The notes beneath the pieces are model-generated. The model did no database searches and was not told where the DNA came from. It was given only the letters and a program-made list of their open reading frames with translations. Shown here piece after piece: positions 31,544-43,047 of a stretch of DNA of 64,000 bases (the first letter of the stretch is position 1; the number at the start of each line of letters is the position of its first letter). Origin of the DNA: Sediminibacillus terrae. Lineage in GTDB: Bacteria; Bacillota; Bacilli; Bacillales; Amphibacillaceae. The position numbers and the translations under genes are program-made. The stretch spans positions 53,775 to 117,774 of the forward strand of contig NZ_VZDQ01000001.1 in NCBI RefSeq assembly GCF_009602435.1, written 5' to 3'.

Positions 31544-32497
31544 TTGTTGATCATATAAGTACCAGCCTAGCAAAAAAGGTACTTTATCGGCAGTGACTTG
31601 TAGAAAATGAACAATAAAAGGATGATCCTCATTTGGGAGAGTATGCAGTAAGTCCCCCCACCACTCCGTTTCATACCGACAAATCATGCTTAAGTTGTAA
31701 AGAAGTAAATAATGTGCCATGATTTCATGCCAATCCGTGAAGTGATCTCTGCCAGATGGAAAATAAATCGCCTCCTCTTCCAAATTGAAAAAAACCGGTC
31801 CTTGGGAATGTGGCGAAACGGGTCCTGGTAAGTCGACGACCAGGTGGTTTCCGGTCGCTTTTTTTTCGAGGAAAGGCGGAAAAAAGGCGGCCATTTTCGA
31901 TAAAAAACTGGTTTCTGTCATATGGTACGTATCCAGACAAGAAAGAGGAAAGCGCAGCTGTCGCTTCTCATAATCGCCAATCTTCACAAGGGGGATGTTT
32001 CCATGATGATACCGGATCAGTCTGCTTACTTCCGGAATATGTGCGAACAGACGGTTCATGGCAATCTTTCCCGCCTTGAGAGGATCGATATGGAATAAAA
32101 CCTGGGAAAAATAAGGGAACAATCCGTTATGTTGGATTTTCACCTCGTCGTTCCAAAAAGAATACTGTTGTTTTTTTCTTTTTCTCGTTGACACGCCATG
32201 GGCCAGCAAGGTGGTGTTTTCCGGATAGTCCGGTCTTTTGGTAAGCAGGCAGGCCTTTAATAGATGAACCATGCCGTAAAAAAGCAGGATCGGCTTCACC
32301 ATAAGAGGGGCATTTCTGCTAGTCTCGTAAAAGGTCCGGCCGTGTTCCAAGTAATAAAGAAAACGATAGCAGTTCTGGTAGCTTTTCGCTTCTGCTTGTT
32401 CAAGTTGAATGGTTTGATAGCAACGTAGCAAATAGTTTTGAGATGTCTCTGCTGATTTCAGGTACGTAAGAAAGTCGTTCACTTCTTTTTTCCACAT
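31541..32497 (-). CDS. yaaC: YaaC family protein
   Basis: A 318-residue soluble protein with no membrane segment or recognised catalytic motif. Segments such as ILLFYGMVHLLKACLLT and IMAHYLLLYNLSMICRYE, and the location upstream of guaB on the opposite strand, match YaaC of bacilli. The function is unknown. It starts with ATG in a short region divergent from guaB. Confidence 0.88.
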   Translation of the reverse strand: MWKKEVNDFLTYLKSAETSQNYLLRCYQTIQLEQAEAKSYQNCYRFLYYLEHGRTFYETSRNAPLMVKPILLFYGMVHLLKACLLTKRPDYPENTTLLAHGVSTRKRKKQQYSFWNDEVKIQHNGLFPYFSQVLFHIDPLKAGKIAMNRLFAHIPEVSRLIRYHHGNIPLVKIGDYEKRQLRFPLSCLDTYHMTETSFLSKMAAFFPPFLEKKATGNHLVVDLPGPVSPHSQGPVFFNLEEEAIYFPSGRDHFTDWHEIMAHYLLLYNLSMICRYETEWWGDLLHTLPNEDHPFIVHFLQVTADKVPFLLGWYLYDQQ

Positions 32498-32621
32498 GAG
32501 TAAGACCCTTTCCGACTGCTTTTTAAAAGACTGATTATTTAAACTTTTTCATTTGAAATCCCTTCCTTTTCCGTATCTGCGCTGTTAAGATTTTCCGCCG
32601 CCGGATTTTGTTCATAAATGC

Positions 32622-32650
32622 TTGAAAAAGCAGAAGGGTTGTCGTATTGT
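32622..32650 (+). promoter_or_regulatory. Candidate guaB promoter
   Basis: TTGAAA and TATTGT are separated by 17 bases, about 85 bases before guaB. This is a moderate match. Confidence 0.45.
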
Positions 32651-32712
32651 AAATAACAATAAGTTTTTGCTGTACGCTTATGATAACCAAATTTTCATAA
32701 ACAATAAGATGA

Positions 32713-34203
<1,491 letters not shown>

Positions 34204-34241
34204 TATCAAAAAGAGGCTGTAAAAAGCATCGAGACCTAAAC

Positions 34242-34270
34242 AAAAACCGAGCGAATTCGTTCGGTTTTTT
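34242..34270 (+). terminator. CCGAACGA-family terminator of guaB, copy 4
   Basis: AAAAACCGAGCGAA pairs with TTCGTTCGGTTTTT, almost without a loop, followed by further Ts. The conserved arm upstream reads GGCTGTAAAAAGCATCGAGACC (34214-34235). It lies 39 bases after guaB. Confidence 0.82.
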
Positions 34271-34405
34271 TGATGAGCAAAAAACAAACTATTCGATGCT
34301 ATGAAAAGTGCAACGCTCCACTCCGGCAAGGTACTTCGCTTTCCTCGGGCCCGGTAGTATCTTGCCGTAGCGGTTCAAAGCACACATCAAACAACAGGAT
34401 ATATC
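34271..34405 (+). repeat. Dispersed hairpin element, copy D
   Basis: Arms GGCAAGGTA (34325-34333) and TATCTTGCC (34358-34366) pair with one G-U. The sequence from 34262 to about 34350 is nearly identical to 46174-46255 (copy E). The middle part present in copy C is shortened. Confidence 0.8.
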
Positions 34406-34568
34406 AAGAATACGCAACTAAAAAAGAATAGAAAAAAGTAAACCGTTCTTCCCTTCTCTTACTGTGTTCTATCCAGCTGAGATTTTTGCTTCCCTTACTT
34501 TATGGAATCGAAGGAGTAGGAAAGGAACCGAGAATAACTTCGAAGTTTGTCGAGGAAACAAATAACAT

Positions 34569-34598
34569 TTGAATTTAAAATATCCTGTTTGCTATAAT
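34569..34598 (+). promoter_or_regulatory. Candidate promoter of the TRAP cluster
   Basis: TTGAAT and a perfect TATAAT are separated by 18 bases, ending about 30 bases before the receptor gene. Confidence 0.65.
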
Positions 34599-34626
34599 GA
34601 AGTATATTTTATAAGGGGGGAAGACT

Positions 34627-35637
34627 ATGGAAAAGAAAAAATGGTTGCCTATATTGATTTTAACGTTTGCTTTATCCATGCTGTTGGCCGCGTGTGGCGG
34701 CGGAGAAGCCGATCCGGATTCCGGCGGCGATAGTGGAGAAGGAGACAGCGCCGACAGTGGCGAAACTCAATTTCTCAGCATTTTGACAGGTGGTACAGAA
34801 GGTACATACTACCCGCTTGGCGGTACTTTTGCCCAAATTATCAATGATAATCTTGATAATGCCGAGGCAAACGCACAATCAACGGGTGCTTCTGTCGAGA
34901 ACATGAAGACAATGAGAGACGGAGATGCCGAGCTTGCCTTCACTCAAACCGACATTGCTGCTTACGCGGCAGAAGGTTCTGTCATGTTCGAGGGTGATCA
35001 GATTGATAATATCCAGGCAATTGGAACCCTTTATCCAGAAACGATTCAAATTGTCACCACAGCAGACTCCGGCATTGAAACCGTTGCCGACCTGGAAGGG
35101 AAAGTTGTTTCTGTAGGTGCTCCTGGTTCCGGAACGAATGCCAGTGCAACCGATATCTTGGAAGTTTACGGCCTTTCCATGGATGATATCGAAGCACGTG
35201 ATTTAGACTTTGGTGATTCCACCTCAGGCATTCAGGACGGCACCATCGATGCTGCTTTCATCACTTCCGGTACTCCGACTGGAGCGGTCGAGAGCCTGGC
35301 TGCTACGACCGACGTCAACATCGTGCGTTTCGATGAGGAAAAAATCCAGGAATTGATCGATGCGCATCCTTATTATGCAGAGGACACAATCAAAGAAGGG
35401 ACTTACAGTCTCGAAGAAGATGTGAAAACAGTTGCCGTCCAGGCCATGCTGGTGACCTCTGCCGATTTAAGCGAAGATCTTGTTTATAATGTTACCAAAG
35501 CCATTTTTGAAAACACCGATCAAATCAGCCATCCTAAAGGGGAATTTATTTCTGCGGAATCTGCACTTGACGGAGTAGGCATTGATTTGCATCCAGGTGC
35601 TAAAAAGTATTTTGATGAAAAAGGAATCGAACAGTAA
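34627..35637 (+). CDS. TAXI-type TRAP transporter substrate-binding lipoprotein
   Basis: A 336-residue receptor. The signal peptide ends in the lipobox LLAAC (about residue 22), followed by an acidic Gly/Ser/Asp linker typical of salt-tolerant surface proteins. The TAXI-family domain begins LTGGTEGTYYPLGGTFAQI. It captures a substrate, probably an organic acid or amino acid, for the permease downstream. The substrate cannot be read from sequence. A large hairpin with a T run follows, then the DUF1850 gene. Confidence 0.92.
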   Translation: MEKKKWLPILILTFALSMLLAACGGGEADPDSGGDSGEGDSADSGETQFLSILTGGTEGTYYPLGGTFAQIINDNLDNAEANAQSTGASVENMKTMRDGDAELAFTQTDIAAYAAEGSVMFEGDQIDNIQAIGTLYPETIQIVTTADSGIETVADLEGKVVSVGAPGSGTNASATDILEVYGLSMDDIEARDLDFGDSTSGIQDGTIDAAFITSGTPTGAVESLAATTDVNIVRFDEEKIQELIDAHPYYAEDTIKEGTYSLEEDVKTVAVQAMLVTSADLSEDLVYNVTKAIFENTDQISHPKGEFISAESALDGVGIDLHPGAKKYFDEKGIEQ

Positions 35638-35658
35638 AACAAGACGATGACGAGTAAT

Positions 35659-35774
35659 GATGAGGATGTCCCGCTCCACAGGCCTGCTTTTTTCTGCAGC
35701 GGCCCCAGGCTTTCTGGAAGGCTTGCTGCCCAAGGGGAGAGAAAGCCGGCCTGCGTGGACTCCCTCATCTTTTT
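35659..35774 (+). terminator. Large attenuator hairpin between receptor and DUF1850 genes
   Basis: GATGAGG (35659-35665) pairs with CCTCATC (35763-35769), followed by five Ts. Inside, CCACAGGCCTGC / GCCGGCCTGCGTGG and GAAAGCC-type segments add stems. It would let most transcripts stop after the receptor gene, giving excess receptor over permease. Confidence 0.7.
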
Positions 35775-35793
35775 ATGTTAGAAGGGATAATGT

Positions 35794-36315
35794 ATGCTAT
35801 TGAAAAAAAGATGGCTATTCACAGGTGGGATTTTCCTGCTTGCCGCAGCTGCCATATTATTGTTTTATCCTTATCGATACGTCCTGGCAATGCAAGATCC
35901 ATTTACCGATGAAATATTAGCTTATTTCCCTATCAAAGACACCGACCATTTTCAAATAAAGTTTACCCACTCTGTCCATCTTTCCGATGTCATCGAAGAG
36001 TATGAAATCAACCATGAAATGATTTATCCCTATCAACTGGTATATGAAGACACTGCCATTGGCATGCCCTCGAATGCAGGCGAAGGGGAAACGTTCGAGA
36101 TGAAGGATGGGAAATACTATATTTCCGATTTGCAGGGGTCTTTTTCGGAGATCAACCTTGCAGTCGGCCAGGTACGGGCAAATCATACCATCATCTATCA
36201 AAACCAAAGCTATTTACTTAAAGACTACGTAGGGGAAGGTACCTCCATTACCATAACCCCCACTCATGAAAGTAACTGGCATCTTTTAAAAGGGGTGAAT
36301 ATTCATGAGCGCTAA
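35794..36315 (+). CDS. DUF1850 domain-containing protein
   Basis: A 173-residue protein with one N-terminal membrane anchor (FTGGIFLLAAAAILLFYPY) and an extracytoplasmic domain with FTHSVHLSDVIEEYEI, a DUF1850 hallmark. Genes of this family regularly lie between the TAXI receptor and the fused permease. Its role is unknown. It overlaps the permease start by 11 bases, so translation is coupled. Confidence 0.88.
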   Translation: MLLKKRWLFTGGIFLLAAAAILLFYPYRYVLAMQDPFTDEILAYFPIKDTDHFQIKFTHSVHLSDVIEEYEINHEMIYPYQLVYEDTAIGMPSNAGEGETFEMKDGKYYISDLQGSFSEINLAVGQVRANHTIIYQNQSYLLKDYVGEGTSITITPTHESNWHLLKGVNIHER

Positions 36316-38407
36316 TAATGAAACGCTTACAGAACAACAACAACAAGAATTGATGCAGCAATATGATCAGGAATCATCTTATCGGTTCCTGACTGGAACG
36401 ATGGCCAAAGTGGTCTTTTTGGGTCTGTTGGCCTTTTCTTTATATCAAATCTTTGCCACTACTATTTATCCTCTACCTGCGCAAATGCATCGTTCCATCC
36501 ATATCGGATTCGGCTTAGTGCTCATCTTCCTGTTATTCCCGGCAACAAAAAAAGGAAGAACAAGCGGAAAAGTCGCCTGGTATGATTACATCCTTGCTCT
36601 GCTTGGATTTGGAGTAGGGGCCTACTGGCCATTGATGTACGAGGAGATTGTAAGAAGAGCAGGCGATATCAACCAAATGGATATGATTGTCGGAGCGATC
36701 GCCGTGATCCTGGTTTTGGAAGCAACCCGGCGTTCTGTCGGTCTACCGATCACCATCATTGCGATAGCCTTTTTGGCTTATGCTTACTGGGGACGCCAAA
36801 TGCCCGGGTTTCTTATCCACCGCGGTGTCAACGTAGATAATCTGGTTCAATCGATGTTTTTCACAACAGAAGGCATTCTCGGTACGCCGATTGCTGTTTC
36901 TTCTACGTTCATCTTCCTGTTCCTGTTATTTGGCTCTTTCTTGGTGAAAACGGGGGTCGGCCAATACTTCAACGATCTGGCCGTATCTCTTGCCGGGAAA
37001 AGAACCGGCGGGCCTGCTAAAGTGGCGATTTTTTCCAGTGCTTTGCAAGGTACCATCAGTGGAAGTTCGGTTGCCAATGTGGTGACCTCAGGTTCCTTCA
37101 CCATTCCCATGATGAAGAGACTGGGCTACCGCCGTGAGTTTGCGGGGGGCGTAGAAGCGGCCGCTTCGACAGGCGGTCAGTTGATGCCGCCTATAATGGG
37201 TGCTGCGGCCTTCTTGATGATAGAGTTTATCGGAATTGATTACTGGACGATTGCAAAAGCGGCTGCCATCCCAGCCCTGCTTTATTTTACCGGTGTTTGG
37301 ATCATGACTCATTTTGAAGCGAAGCGGACGGGATTGAAAGGCTTGTCTGATGAAGAAATCCCTGATCGCAAGGAAGTGTTGAAGAAGATCTACCTTCTGC
37401 TTCCTATCGTAGCGATTGTCTTTTTCTTAAGCAGCGGTTTAAGTGTCATGCGGGCAGCTATTTATGGAATTTTGACGACGATTTTGGTCGGCGTACTGCG
37501 CGAAGACCGTTTTCGTAAAATTTATCCGATCGTATTCGGATCAGTGTTCGTGTTATATCTGATATATGGCTTCATCACAGCCGGACCGTCTGTTGTCCAA
37601 AGTCTGATAGCAGCTGCTATCGCCACCATCATCGTGAGCTACTTCTTTGACGGTAATTTCAAAGAGTCAGTCGATGCATTGGTTGACGGGGCACGGACGG
37701 CATTGGCTGTAGTGGCAGCAACGGCTGCGGCCGGTATAATCGTCGGTGTCGTGACCAAGACAGGCTTAGGACTGAAGCTTGCCAACAGTCTTGTTTCGTT
37801 GGCAAATGAGCAAATTTTGCTGACCCTTTTCTTCACGATGGTGGCGGCAATCATTCTCGGGATGGGGTCGCCTACTACAGCCAACTATGTCATCACATCA
37901 ACGATCGCTGCACCTGCGATTATTTTGTTAGGGATTGCAGATTTGCCTGCTCATCTGTTTGTGTTTTACTTCGGAATCGTAGCGGACATCACGCCACCCG
38001 TGGCGCTGGCAGCTTTTGCCGCGGCGGGGATTGCTTCAGGAGAACCGATACGGACAGGACTCAATGCAGCGAAAATTGCGATTGCTGCTTTCATCATTCC
38101 CTATATGTTTGTCTTGCAGCCGGAATTGTTGATGATCGATACAAACATCCTGGAGCTTATCTGGATTCTGTTTACTGCTGTGGCAGGAATGATTGCCATA
38201 GGAGCCGGATTGATCGGGTACTGGTATCGGAAAGTTTACTGGCCTGAACGATTGTTTGCTGTAGCAGGCGGGCTGACATTGATTTATCCGGGAACTTATT
38301 CCGATGTCATCGGTTTGTCGGTGTTCGGCATCCTGCTGGCATTACAATTTTTCATGAAACGCAACCAGTTAGGTGTACCGGAAACAAAAGCAAAAGCAAA
38401 AGCATAA
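36305..38407 (+). CDS. Fused TRAP transporter permease (DctQM type)
   Basis: A 700-residue polytopic protein in which the small DctQ-like and large DctM-like subunits are fused. This is the rule for TAXI systems. The conserved large-subunit stretches SSALQGTISGSSVANVV, AAASTGGQLMPPIMGAAAF and MGSPTTANYVI are present. It uses a sodium or proton gradient to import the substrate caught by the receptor. The ATG lies inside the DUF1850 gene, after AAAGGGGTG. Confidence 0.93.
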   Translation: MSANNETLTEQQQQELMQQYDQESSYRFLTGTMAKVVFLGLLAFSLYQIFATTIYPLPAQMHRSIHIGFGLVLIFLLFPATKKGRTSGKVAWYDYILALLGFGVGAYWPLMYEEIVRRAGDINQMDMIVGAIAVILVLEATRRSVGLPITIIAIAFLAYAYWGRQMPGFLIHRGVNVDNLVQSMFFTTEGILGTPIAVSSTFIFLFLLFGSFLVKTGVGQYFNDLAVSLAGKRTGGPAKVAIFSSALQGTISGSSVANVVTSGSFTIPMMKRLGYRREFAGGVEAAASTGGQLMPPIMGAAAFLMIEFIGIDYWTIAKAAAIPALLYFTGVWIMTHFEAKRTGLKGLSDEEIPDRKEVLKKIYLLLPIVAIVFFLSSGLSVMRAAIYGILTTILVGVLREDRFRKIYPIVFGSVFVLYLIYGFITAGPSVVQSLIAAAIATIIVSYFFDGNFKESVDALVDGARTALAVVAATAAAGIIVGVVTKTGLGLKLANSLVSLANEQILLTLFFTMVAAIILGMGSPTTANYVITSTIAAPAIILLGIADLPAHLFVFYFGIVADITPPVALAAFAAAGIASGEPIRTGLNAAKIAIAAFIIPYMFVLQPELLMIDTNILELIWILFTAVAGMIAIGAGLIGYWYRKVYWPERLFAVAGGLTLIYPGTYSDVIGLSVFGILLALQFFMKRNQLGVPETKAKAKA

Positions 38408-38792
38408 ATCAGAAAAACTGTCCCGCCACTTAAGCGGGGCAGTTTTTTTATCGATTGAGGGAAATATCGTCAAATGGGGCAGGGCTCACTTCTCAAGTGG
38501 CTGGAAATCAGATGGAATTAGAAAGAAGCCGGAGCAGTGAAAAGGAAAAAGAACGTGAAGAACGGACAAATAACCTTCACGGAATTCAAACAGAGGCAAA
38601 AGACTGCTAAAATATATCAATCTGCTAGTTCTTCCCGCTTGCTTGGCATGACTTTTTGCCAAGGGATGTGAACGGGACACTTGCTATCCTTTGTTACACT
38701 AAAATAGAATTTTCATAGAGAAAAGTTTGATCCACGTTTTTCAAAAAACATGGAGAGGTAATCGTATCAATAAAACATAGAGGAGGAGAAAA
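38408..38792. other. Gap between TRAP cluster and ung
   Basis: The gap contains the permease terminator, then hairpins CGTGAAG/CTTCACG at about 38553-38579 and CTTGGCA/TGCCAAG at about 38640-38664. An open frame of 32 highly charged residues at 38511-38609 has no ribosome binding site. I cannot support a gene. Confidence 0.5.
38413..38449 (+). terminator. Terminator of the TRAP cluster
   Basis: AAAAACTGTCCCGC pairs with GCGGGGCAGTTTTT, followed by more Ts, just after the permease stop. Confidence 0.9.
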
Positions 38793-39476
38793 ATGGCCAA
38801 ACAAATACTGAAAAATGATTGGAATGAAAAACTACAGGAAGAGTTTGAACAGGATTATTACCTGGAGCTTCGAGAGTTTTTGAAACAGGAATATGACCAA
38901 ACAACGGTATACCCTGCCATGGATCACATATACGAAGCACTCCAGTTGACTTCTTATGCGAATACAAAAGTAGTCATCCTCGGACAAGATCCTTATCATG
39001 GGCCGAACCAGGCACATGGATTGAGTTTTTCTGTGCAGCCGGGCGTCACGCCTCCCCCTTCCTTGAAAAATATCTTCAAAGAATTGAATGATGACATGGG
39101 CTGTCCCATTCCGGAGCATGGTCATTTGAAAAAGTGGGCAGAACAGGGCGTCCTTATGCTGAATACGGTATTGACGGTACGGAAAGGCCAGGCAGCTTCC
39201 CATCGTGGAAAAGGGTGGGAACATTTCACCAACAGGGTGATCGAAGTATTGAATGAGCGGGAAAGACCGGTCGTTTTCCTGTTATGGGGTCGTCATGCCC
39301 AAGAAAAACAAGCTCTTTTGGATACGGATAAACACCGGGTGATCACCTCTCCCCATCCGAGCCCGTTTTCCGCCAATAAAGGGTTTTTTGGAAGCAAACC
39401 GTTTTCTCGGGCCAATTCCTACTTGAAAGAATTGGGTGAAGCGCCAATAGACTGGTGTTTACCGGAGAAGGAGTAA
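38793..39476 (+). CDS. ung: Uracil-DNA glycosylase
   Basis: A 227-residue family 1 UDG. The water-activating loop [15 protein letters not shown] and the DNA-intercalating [13 protein letters not shown] are intact. It removes uracil from DNA at the start of base excision repair. The ATG follows GAGGAGGAG. It lies between the TRAP cluster and dacA, an insertion relative to the B. subtilis order guaB-dacA. Confidence 0.97.
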   Translation: MAKQILKNDWNEKLQEEFEQDYYLELREFLKQEYDQTTVYPAMDHIYEALQLTSYANTKVVILGQDPYHGPNQAHGLSFSVQPGVTPPPSLKNIFKELNDDMGCPIPEHGHLKKWAEQGVLMLNTVLTVRKGQAASHRGKGWEHFTNRVIEVLNERERPVVFLLWGRHAQEKQALLDTDKHRVITSPHPSPFSANKGFFGSKPFSRANSYLKELGEAPIDWCLPEKE

Positions 39477-39655
39477 AGACTATCTATCACTGTGCAGTAA
39501 TCGATAGAGAAAAATGGGATAGTCAACCATGTTTATAGGTACATTTGAGCATCTGCCCCATGATTGCCAAAAGGCTTTGGAAAAGCAGTTTCGCTTTCCT
39601 TCCACCTGTGATAAAATGTGAAAGATGCATACTATTTTCGTGGAGGTAGAGAAAG

Positions 39656-40993
39656 TTGAAACATAATTTAAAAGCATCCTTTTTTCTATTAATGGCGGTG
39701 CTGCTCGCATGTACTTCGCTGATCGCCAAGCCTGGAAAGGCAAATGCCGCTGAGTCGCTTGATTTGAAAGCAGAGTCTGCGATTCTGGTAGATGCTGAAA
39801 CGGGGAAGATTTTATATGCGAAACAGCCTGATATAAAATTACCTCCAGCTAGTATGACCAAAATGATGACAGAATATCTTGTATTGGAAGCCATCGACGA
39901 AGGTCAAATCAGCTGGGACACGACAACACAGATTAGTGATTACCCTTATGAAATTTCTGCAAGCAGTATATCTTCAGGGGTGGGTCTGACGCAGGATAAA
40001 GATTATACAGTGCGAGAGCTGTACGAAGCGATGGCAATCATTTCCGATAATGGAACGACCATTGCGCTCGCAGAGTTGATTGCCGGATCTGAAGGCGAAT
40101 TCGTAAAAATGATGAATGAAAAAGCAGAGGAAATGGGCTTGCCGGATTATCAGTTCGTGAATGCTACCGGTCTTTCCAACTCCGACTTGGGTGAGAACCA
40201 TCCGGAAGGTACGGAGCCAGATGCCAATGACTTGCTCTCGGCGGAGTCAACGGCCCTGCTCGCTTACCACTTAGTGAATGACTATCCGGAAGCATTGGAT
40301 ATATCGAGTAAAATGACAACGGAATTTGAAGGAAAGACGCTGGAAAACTTGAACTGGATGCTGCCTTGGGACAATGTCAACTTCAAACAGTTCGGTTTTG
40401 AAGGTGTCGATGGATTGAAAACAGGCTGGACAGATCTTGCCGGCTATTGTTTTACAGGTACAGCAGAACGTGACGGCAGAAGGCTTATCTCTGTTGTCAT
40501 GAAAACAGAAAGCAAGGAAGCCCGTTTTGAAGAAACGGCAAAACTGCTTGATTACGGCTTCTCTAAATTTGAAAACAAAGAAGTATTCGCGGAAGGATAT
40601 CAGAAGGAAGACCAAAAAAGCCTGCCCGTTACAAAAGGAAAGCAGGATGAGGTAGGAATCGCTTCTAGTGCAGCGATTCAAGCCCCTGTGAAAAATGGGG
40701 AAGAAGAGAGCTATGATGTCACCTTGAATGTAGATGAAGACAAGCTGAATGAGGATGGCGAACTGGTTGCTCCGCTTGAAAAAGGTGAAAAAGTAGGGAC
40801 AATGGAGCTTACTTACAAAGGAGAAGCAGATTATGGTTATATCACCGGAGAAAAACAAGCACAAACCGTTGATGTAGTCACAACCGCTGCTGTTGAAAAA
40901 GCCAACTGGTTTTCCTTATCGATGAGTGCTGTCGGCAATTTCTTCAGTAATATTTTTTCTTCTGTATCAGATACTGTGAAGGGTTGGTTCTAA
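39656..40993 (+). CDS. dacA: D-alanyl-D-alanine carboxypeptidase (PBP5-type)
   Basis: A 445-residue protein with a signal peptide cleaved near residue 31 (ANA-A). The penicillin-binding motifs are S66-M-T-K69, SDN (ISDNGTT) and KTG (GLKTGW). A C-terminal beta domain and an amphipathic end (AVGNFFSNIFSSVSDTVK) anchor it to the membrane. It trims the terminal D-Ala of peptidoglycan stem peptides. It starts with TTG, preceded by GGAGGTAGAGAAAG. Confidence 0.95.
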   Translation: MKHNLKASFFLLMAVLLACTSLIAKPGKANAAESLDLKAESAILVDAETGKILYAKQPDIKLPPASMTKMMTEYLVLEAIDEGQISWDTTTQISDYPYEISASSISSGVGLTQDKDYTVRELYEAMAIISDNGTTIALAELIAGSEGEFVKMMNEKAEEMGLPDYQFVNATGLSNSDLGENHPEGTEPDANDLLSAESTALLAYHLVNDYPEALDISSKMTTEFEGKTLENLNWMLPWDNVNFKQFGFEGVDGLKTGWTDLAGYCFTGTAERDGRRLISVVMKTESKEARFEETAKLLDYGFSKFENKEVFAEGYQKEDQKSLPVTKGKQDEVGIASSAAIQAPVKNGEEESYDVTLNVDEDKLNEDGELVAPLEKGEKVGTMELTYKGEADYGYITGEKQAQTVDVVTTAAVEKANWFSLSMSAVGNFFSNIFSSVSDTVKGWF

Positions 40994-41013
40994 TTCTTAC
41001 CGGTACATTCTGG

Positions 41014-41042
41014 TTGGGGTTTTCGGGAAAATAAGGTAGAAT
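41014..41042 (+). promoter_or_regulatory. Candidate pdxST promoter
   Basis: TTGGGG and TAGAAT with 17-base spacing, about 55 bases before pdxS. The -35 is weak. Confidence 0.4.
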
Positions 41043-41101
41043 ATTGGATAACCAATGAAAGAAAATAACAAATGAGAGCTTATATATGGGAGGAATACTG
41101 A

Positions 41102-41986
41102 ATGTCTAATTTGGGTACTGATCGGGTTAAACGTGGAATGGCAGAAATGCAAAAAGGCGGCGTCATCATGGATGTTGTCAACGCAGAGCAGGCAAAACTT
41201 GCGGAAGAAGCCGGTGCTGTAGCAGTTATGGCTTTGGAAAGAGTTCCATCCGACATCCGTGCAGCCGGTGGTGTTGCAAGAATGGCTGACCCTACAATAG
41301 TAGAAGAAGTGATGAATGCTGTTTCCATTCCGGTTATGGCAAAAGCAAGAATCGGCCATATCGTCGAAGCACGGGTACTGGAAGCAATGGGAGTAGACTA
41401 CATCGATGAGAGCGAAGTATTGACTCCAGCAGATGAAGTATTCCACATCAACAAATCAGACTACACAGTTCCTTTCGTTTGTGGCTGCCGTGATTTGGGA
41501 GAAGCTACCCGCCGTATCGGGGAAGGTGCTTCCATGCTGCGTACCAAAGGAGAGCCTGGCACTGGCAACATAGTCGAAGCAGTTCGTCATATGCGTGAAG
41601 TTCAATCCCAAATTCGTAAACTGATCGGCATGTCGGACGATGAGGTCATGACTTTTGCAAAAGAGCTCGGTGCTCCATACAATGTCCTGCTTGAAATCAA
41701 AGAAAAGGGCCGTTTGCCGGTCGTGAACTTTGCAGCCGGCGGTGTCGCCACTCCAGCCGATGCAGCATTGATGATGCAATTGGGAGCGGATGGCGTGTTT
41801 GTCGGGTCCGGTATTTTCAAGTCAGATAATCCAGAAAAATATGCCCGTGCCATTGTAGAAGCTACAACACATTACCAGGATTACGAAATGATCGGGAAGA
41901 TTTCCAAAGGTCTTGGAACTGCCATGAAAGGTATCGAAATTGGAACGCTTGCTCCGGAAAACCGCATGCAGGAGCGCGGCTGGTAA
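41102..41986 (+). CDS. pdxS: Pyridoxal 5'-phosphate synthase subunit PdxS
   Basis: A 294-residue TIM-barrel synthase with [20 protein letters not shown] and [20 protein letters not shown] near the N-terminus. It builds PLP from ribose 5-phosphate, glyceraldehyde 3-phosphate and ammonia. It pairs with PdxT, 128 bases downstream. The ATG follows GGGAGGAATACTGA. Confidence 0.98.
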   Translation: MSNLGTDRVKRGMAEMQKGGVIMDVVNAEQAKLAEEAGAVAVMALERVPSDIRAAGGVARMADPTIVEEVMNAVSIPVMAKARIGHIVEARVLEAMGVDYIDESEVLTPADEVFHINKSDYTVPFVCGCRDLGEATRRIGEGASMLRTKGEPGTGNIVEAVRHMREVQSQIRKLIGMSDDEVMTFAKELGAPYNVLLEIKEKGRLPVVNFAAGGVATPADAALMMQLGADGVFVGSGIFKSDNPEKYARAIVEATTHYQDYEMIGKISKGLGTAMKGIEIGTLAPENRMQERGW

Positions 41987-42114
41987 GCCGCAAAATCAAA
42001 TGTTATGGAGGAGATAGACTGCCGATAGGTGCTTCTACTCCTTTATATTGCCTAAAGGCATGTCAGCAGGCACGGTAACAATAGATAATCAGCCTCTAAA
42101 AGGAGAAATGCAGC

Positions 42115-42705
42115 ATGATAAAAATAGGGGTATTAGGCCTTCAAGGTGCAGTAAGGGAACATATTGATTCCATTCAAGCATCTGGAGCCGAAGGCATCAT
42201 TATCAAGAAAAAAGAACAGCTGGAAGAAATCGATGGCTTGGTTCTACCGGGCGGCGAGAGTACGACAATGCGCCGTCTCATTGATAAATATGACTTTTTT
42301 GACGCTTTAGTCGCCTTTGGAAAACAAGGCAAGCCCATTTTTGGCACGTGTGCTGGACTGATTTTATTAGCCGGGGAAGTTGTCGGCCAGGAAAAAGCCC
42401 ATTTACAGTTGATGGATATGAAGGTAGAACGAAATGCTTTCGGACGCCAGAAGGAAAGCTTCGAGGCTGAACTCCCGATTAAAGGGGTAGCAGAGGATTT
42501 CAATGCCGTCTTCATCCGTGCGCCGTTCATCCGTGAAGTGGGGGAAGATGTCGAAGTGCTGGCTGTCTATAACGAGGCCATTGTGGCTGCGAGACAGGGA
42601 CATTTCCTTTGCAGTGCTTTCCATCCAGAACTGACCGATGACCATCGCATGGCGGCTTATTTTGTCACCATGGTGGAAGAATCGATGAAAGAACTTGCAT
42701 CTTAA
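42115..42705 (+). CDS. pdxT: Pyridoxal 5'-phosphate synthase glutaminase subunit PdxT
   Basis: A 196-residue class I glutaminase. The nucleophile is C79 ([12 protein letters not shown]), with LPGGEST before it and the His-Glu pair in FHPELTDD near the end. It supplies ammonia to PdxS. The ATG has AAAGGAGAAATGCAGC upstream. Confidence 0.98.
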   Translation: MIKIGVLGLQGAVREHIDSIQASGAEGIIIKKKEQLEEIDGLVLPGGESTTMRRLIDKYDFFDALVAFGKQGKPIFGTCAGLILLAGEVVGQEKAHLQLMDMKVERNAFGRQKESFEAELPIKGVAEDFNAVFIRAPFIREVGEDVEVLAVYNEAIVAARQGHFLCSAFHPELTDDHRMAAYFVTMVEESMKELAS

Positions 42706-42727
42706 CGAGTTTTTCGCTATTCTAAAC

Positions 42728-42967
42728 TATAATATTGCAATGTAATGACAGGAAATAGTAACAAGATGTCCTTTCTTCAGAGAGCCGGTGGCTGGTGAAA
42801 ACCGGTGTGGGTCCTTGTGAATCCATCCTTGAACAGGTATGCCGCAATGCATACCCGGTAAACGCCGTTATCGTAAGTGAGCCGGAAGAAATGTATGTTT
42901 CTTCAATAAGGGTGGTATCGCGGGATCAACTCCCGTCCCTGTAATAAAGCAGGGACGGGAGTTTTTT
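42728..42967 (+). promoter_or_regulatory. T-box leader of serS
   Basis: A TATAAT at 42728 is followed by a structured leader that contains the conserved antiterminator sequence AAGGGTGGTATCGCGG (42908-42923). A strong terminator follows (42928-42940 with 42951-42963 and Ts). A UCC serine codon in GAATCCA (42822-42824) is a good candidate specifier. Uncharged tRNA-Ser would favour antitermination. The next gene starts 256 bases further on, unusually far. Confidence 0.9.
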
Positions 42968-43047
42968 AATGTTCCGGTTTTTAAAATCATGAACCATTTA
43001 ACACCTTGTTAAGTGAATGTATGCTAATCGAACGCTGCGTAAACACC

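Noticed and set aside
38511..38609. 32-codon highly charged frame upstream of ung
   Set aside because: No ribosome binding site and no recognised relative.
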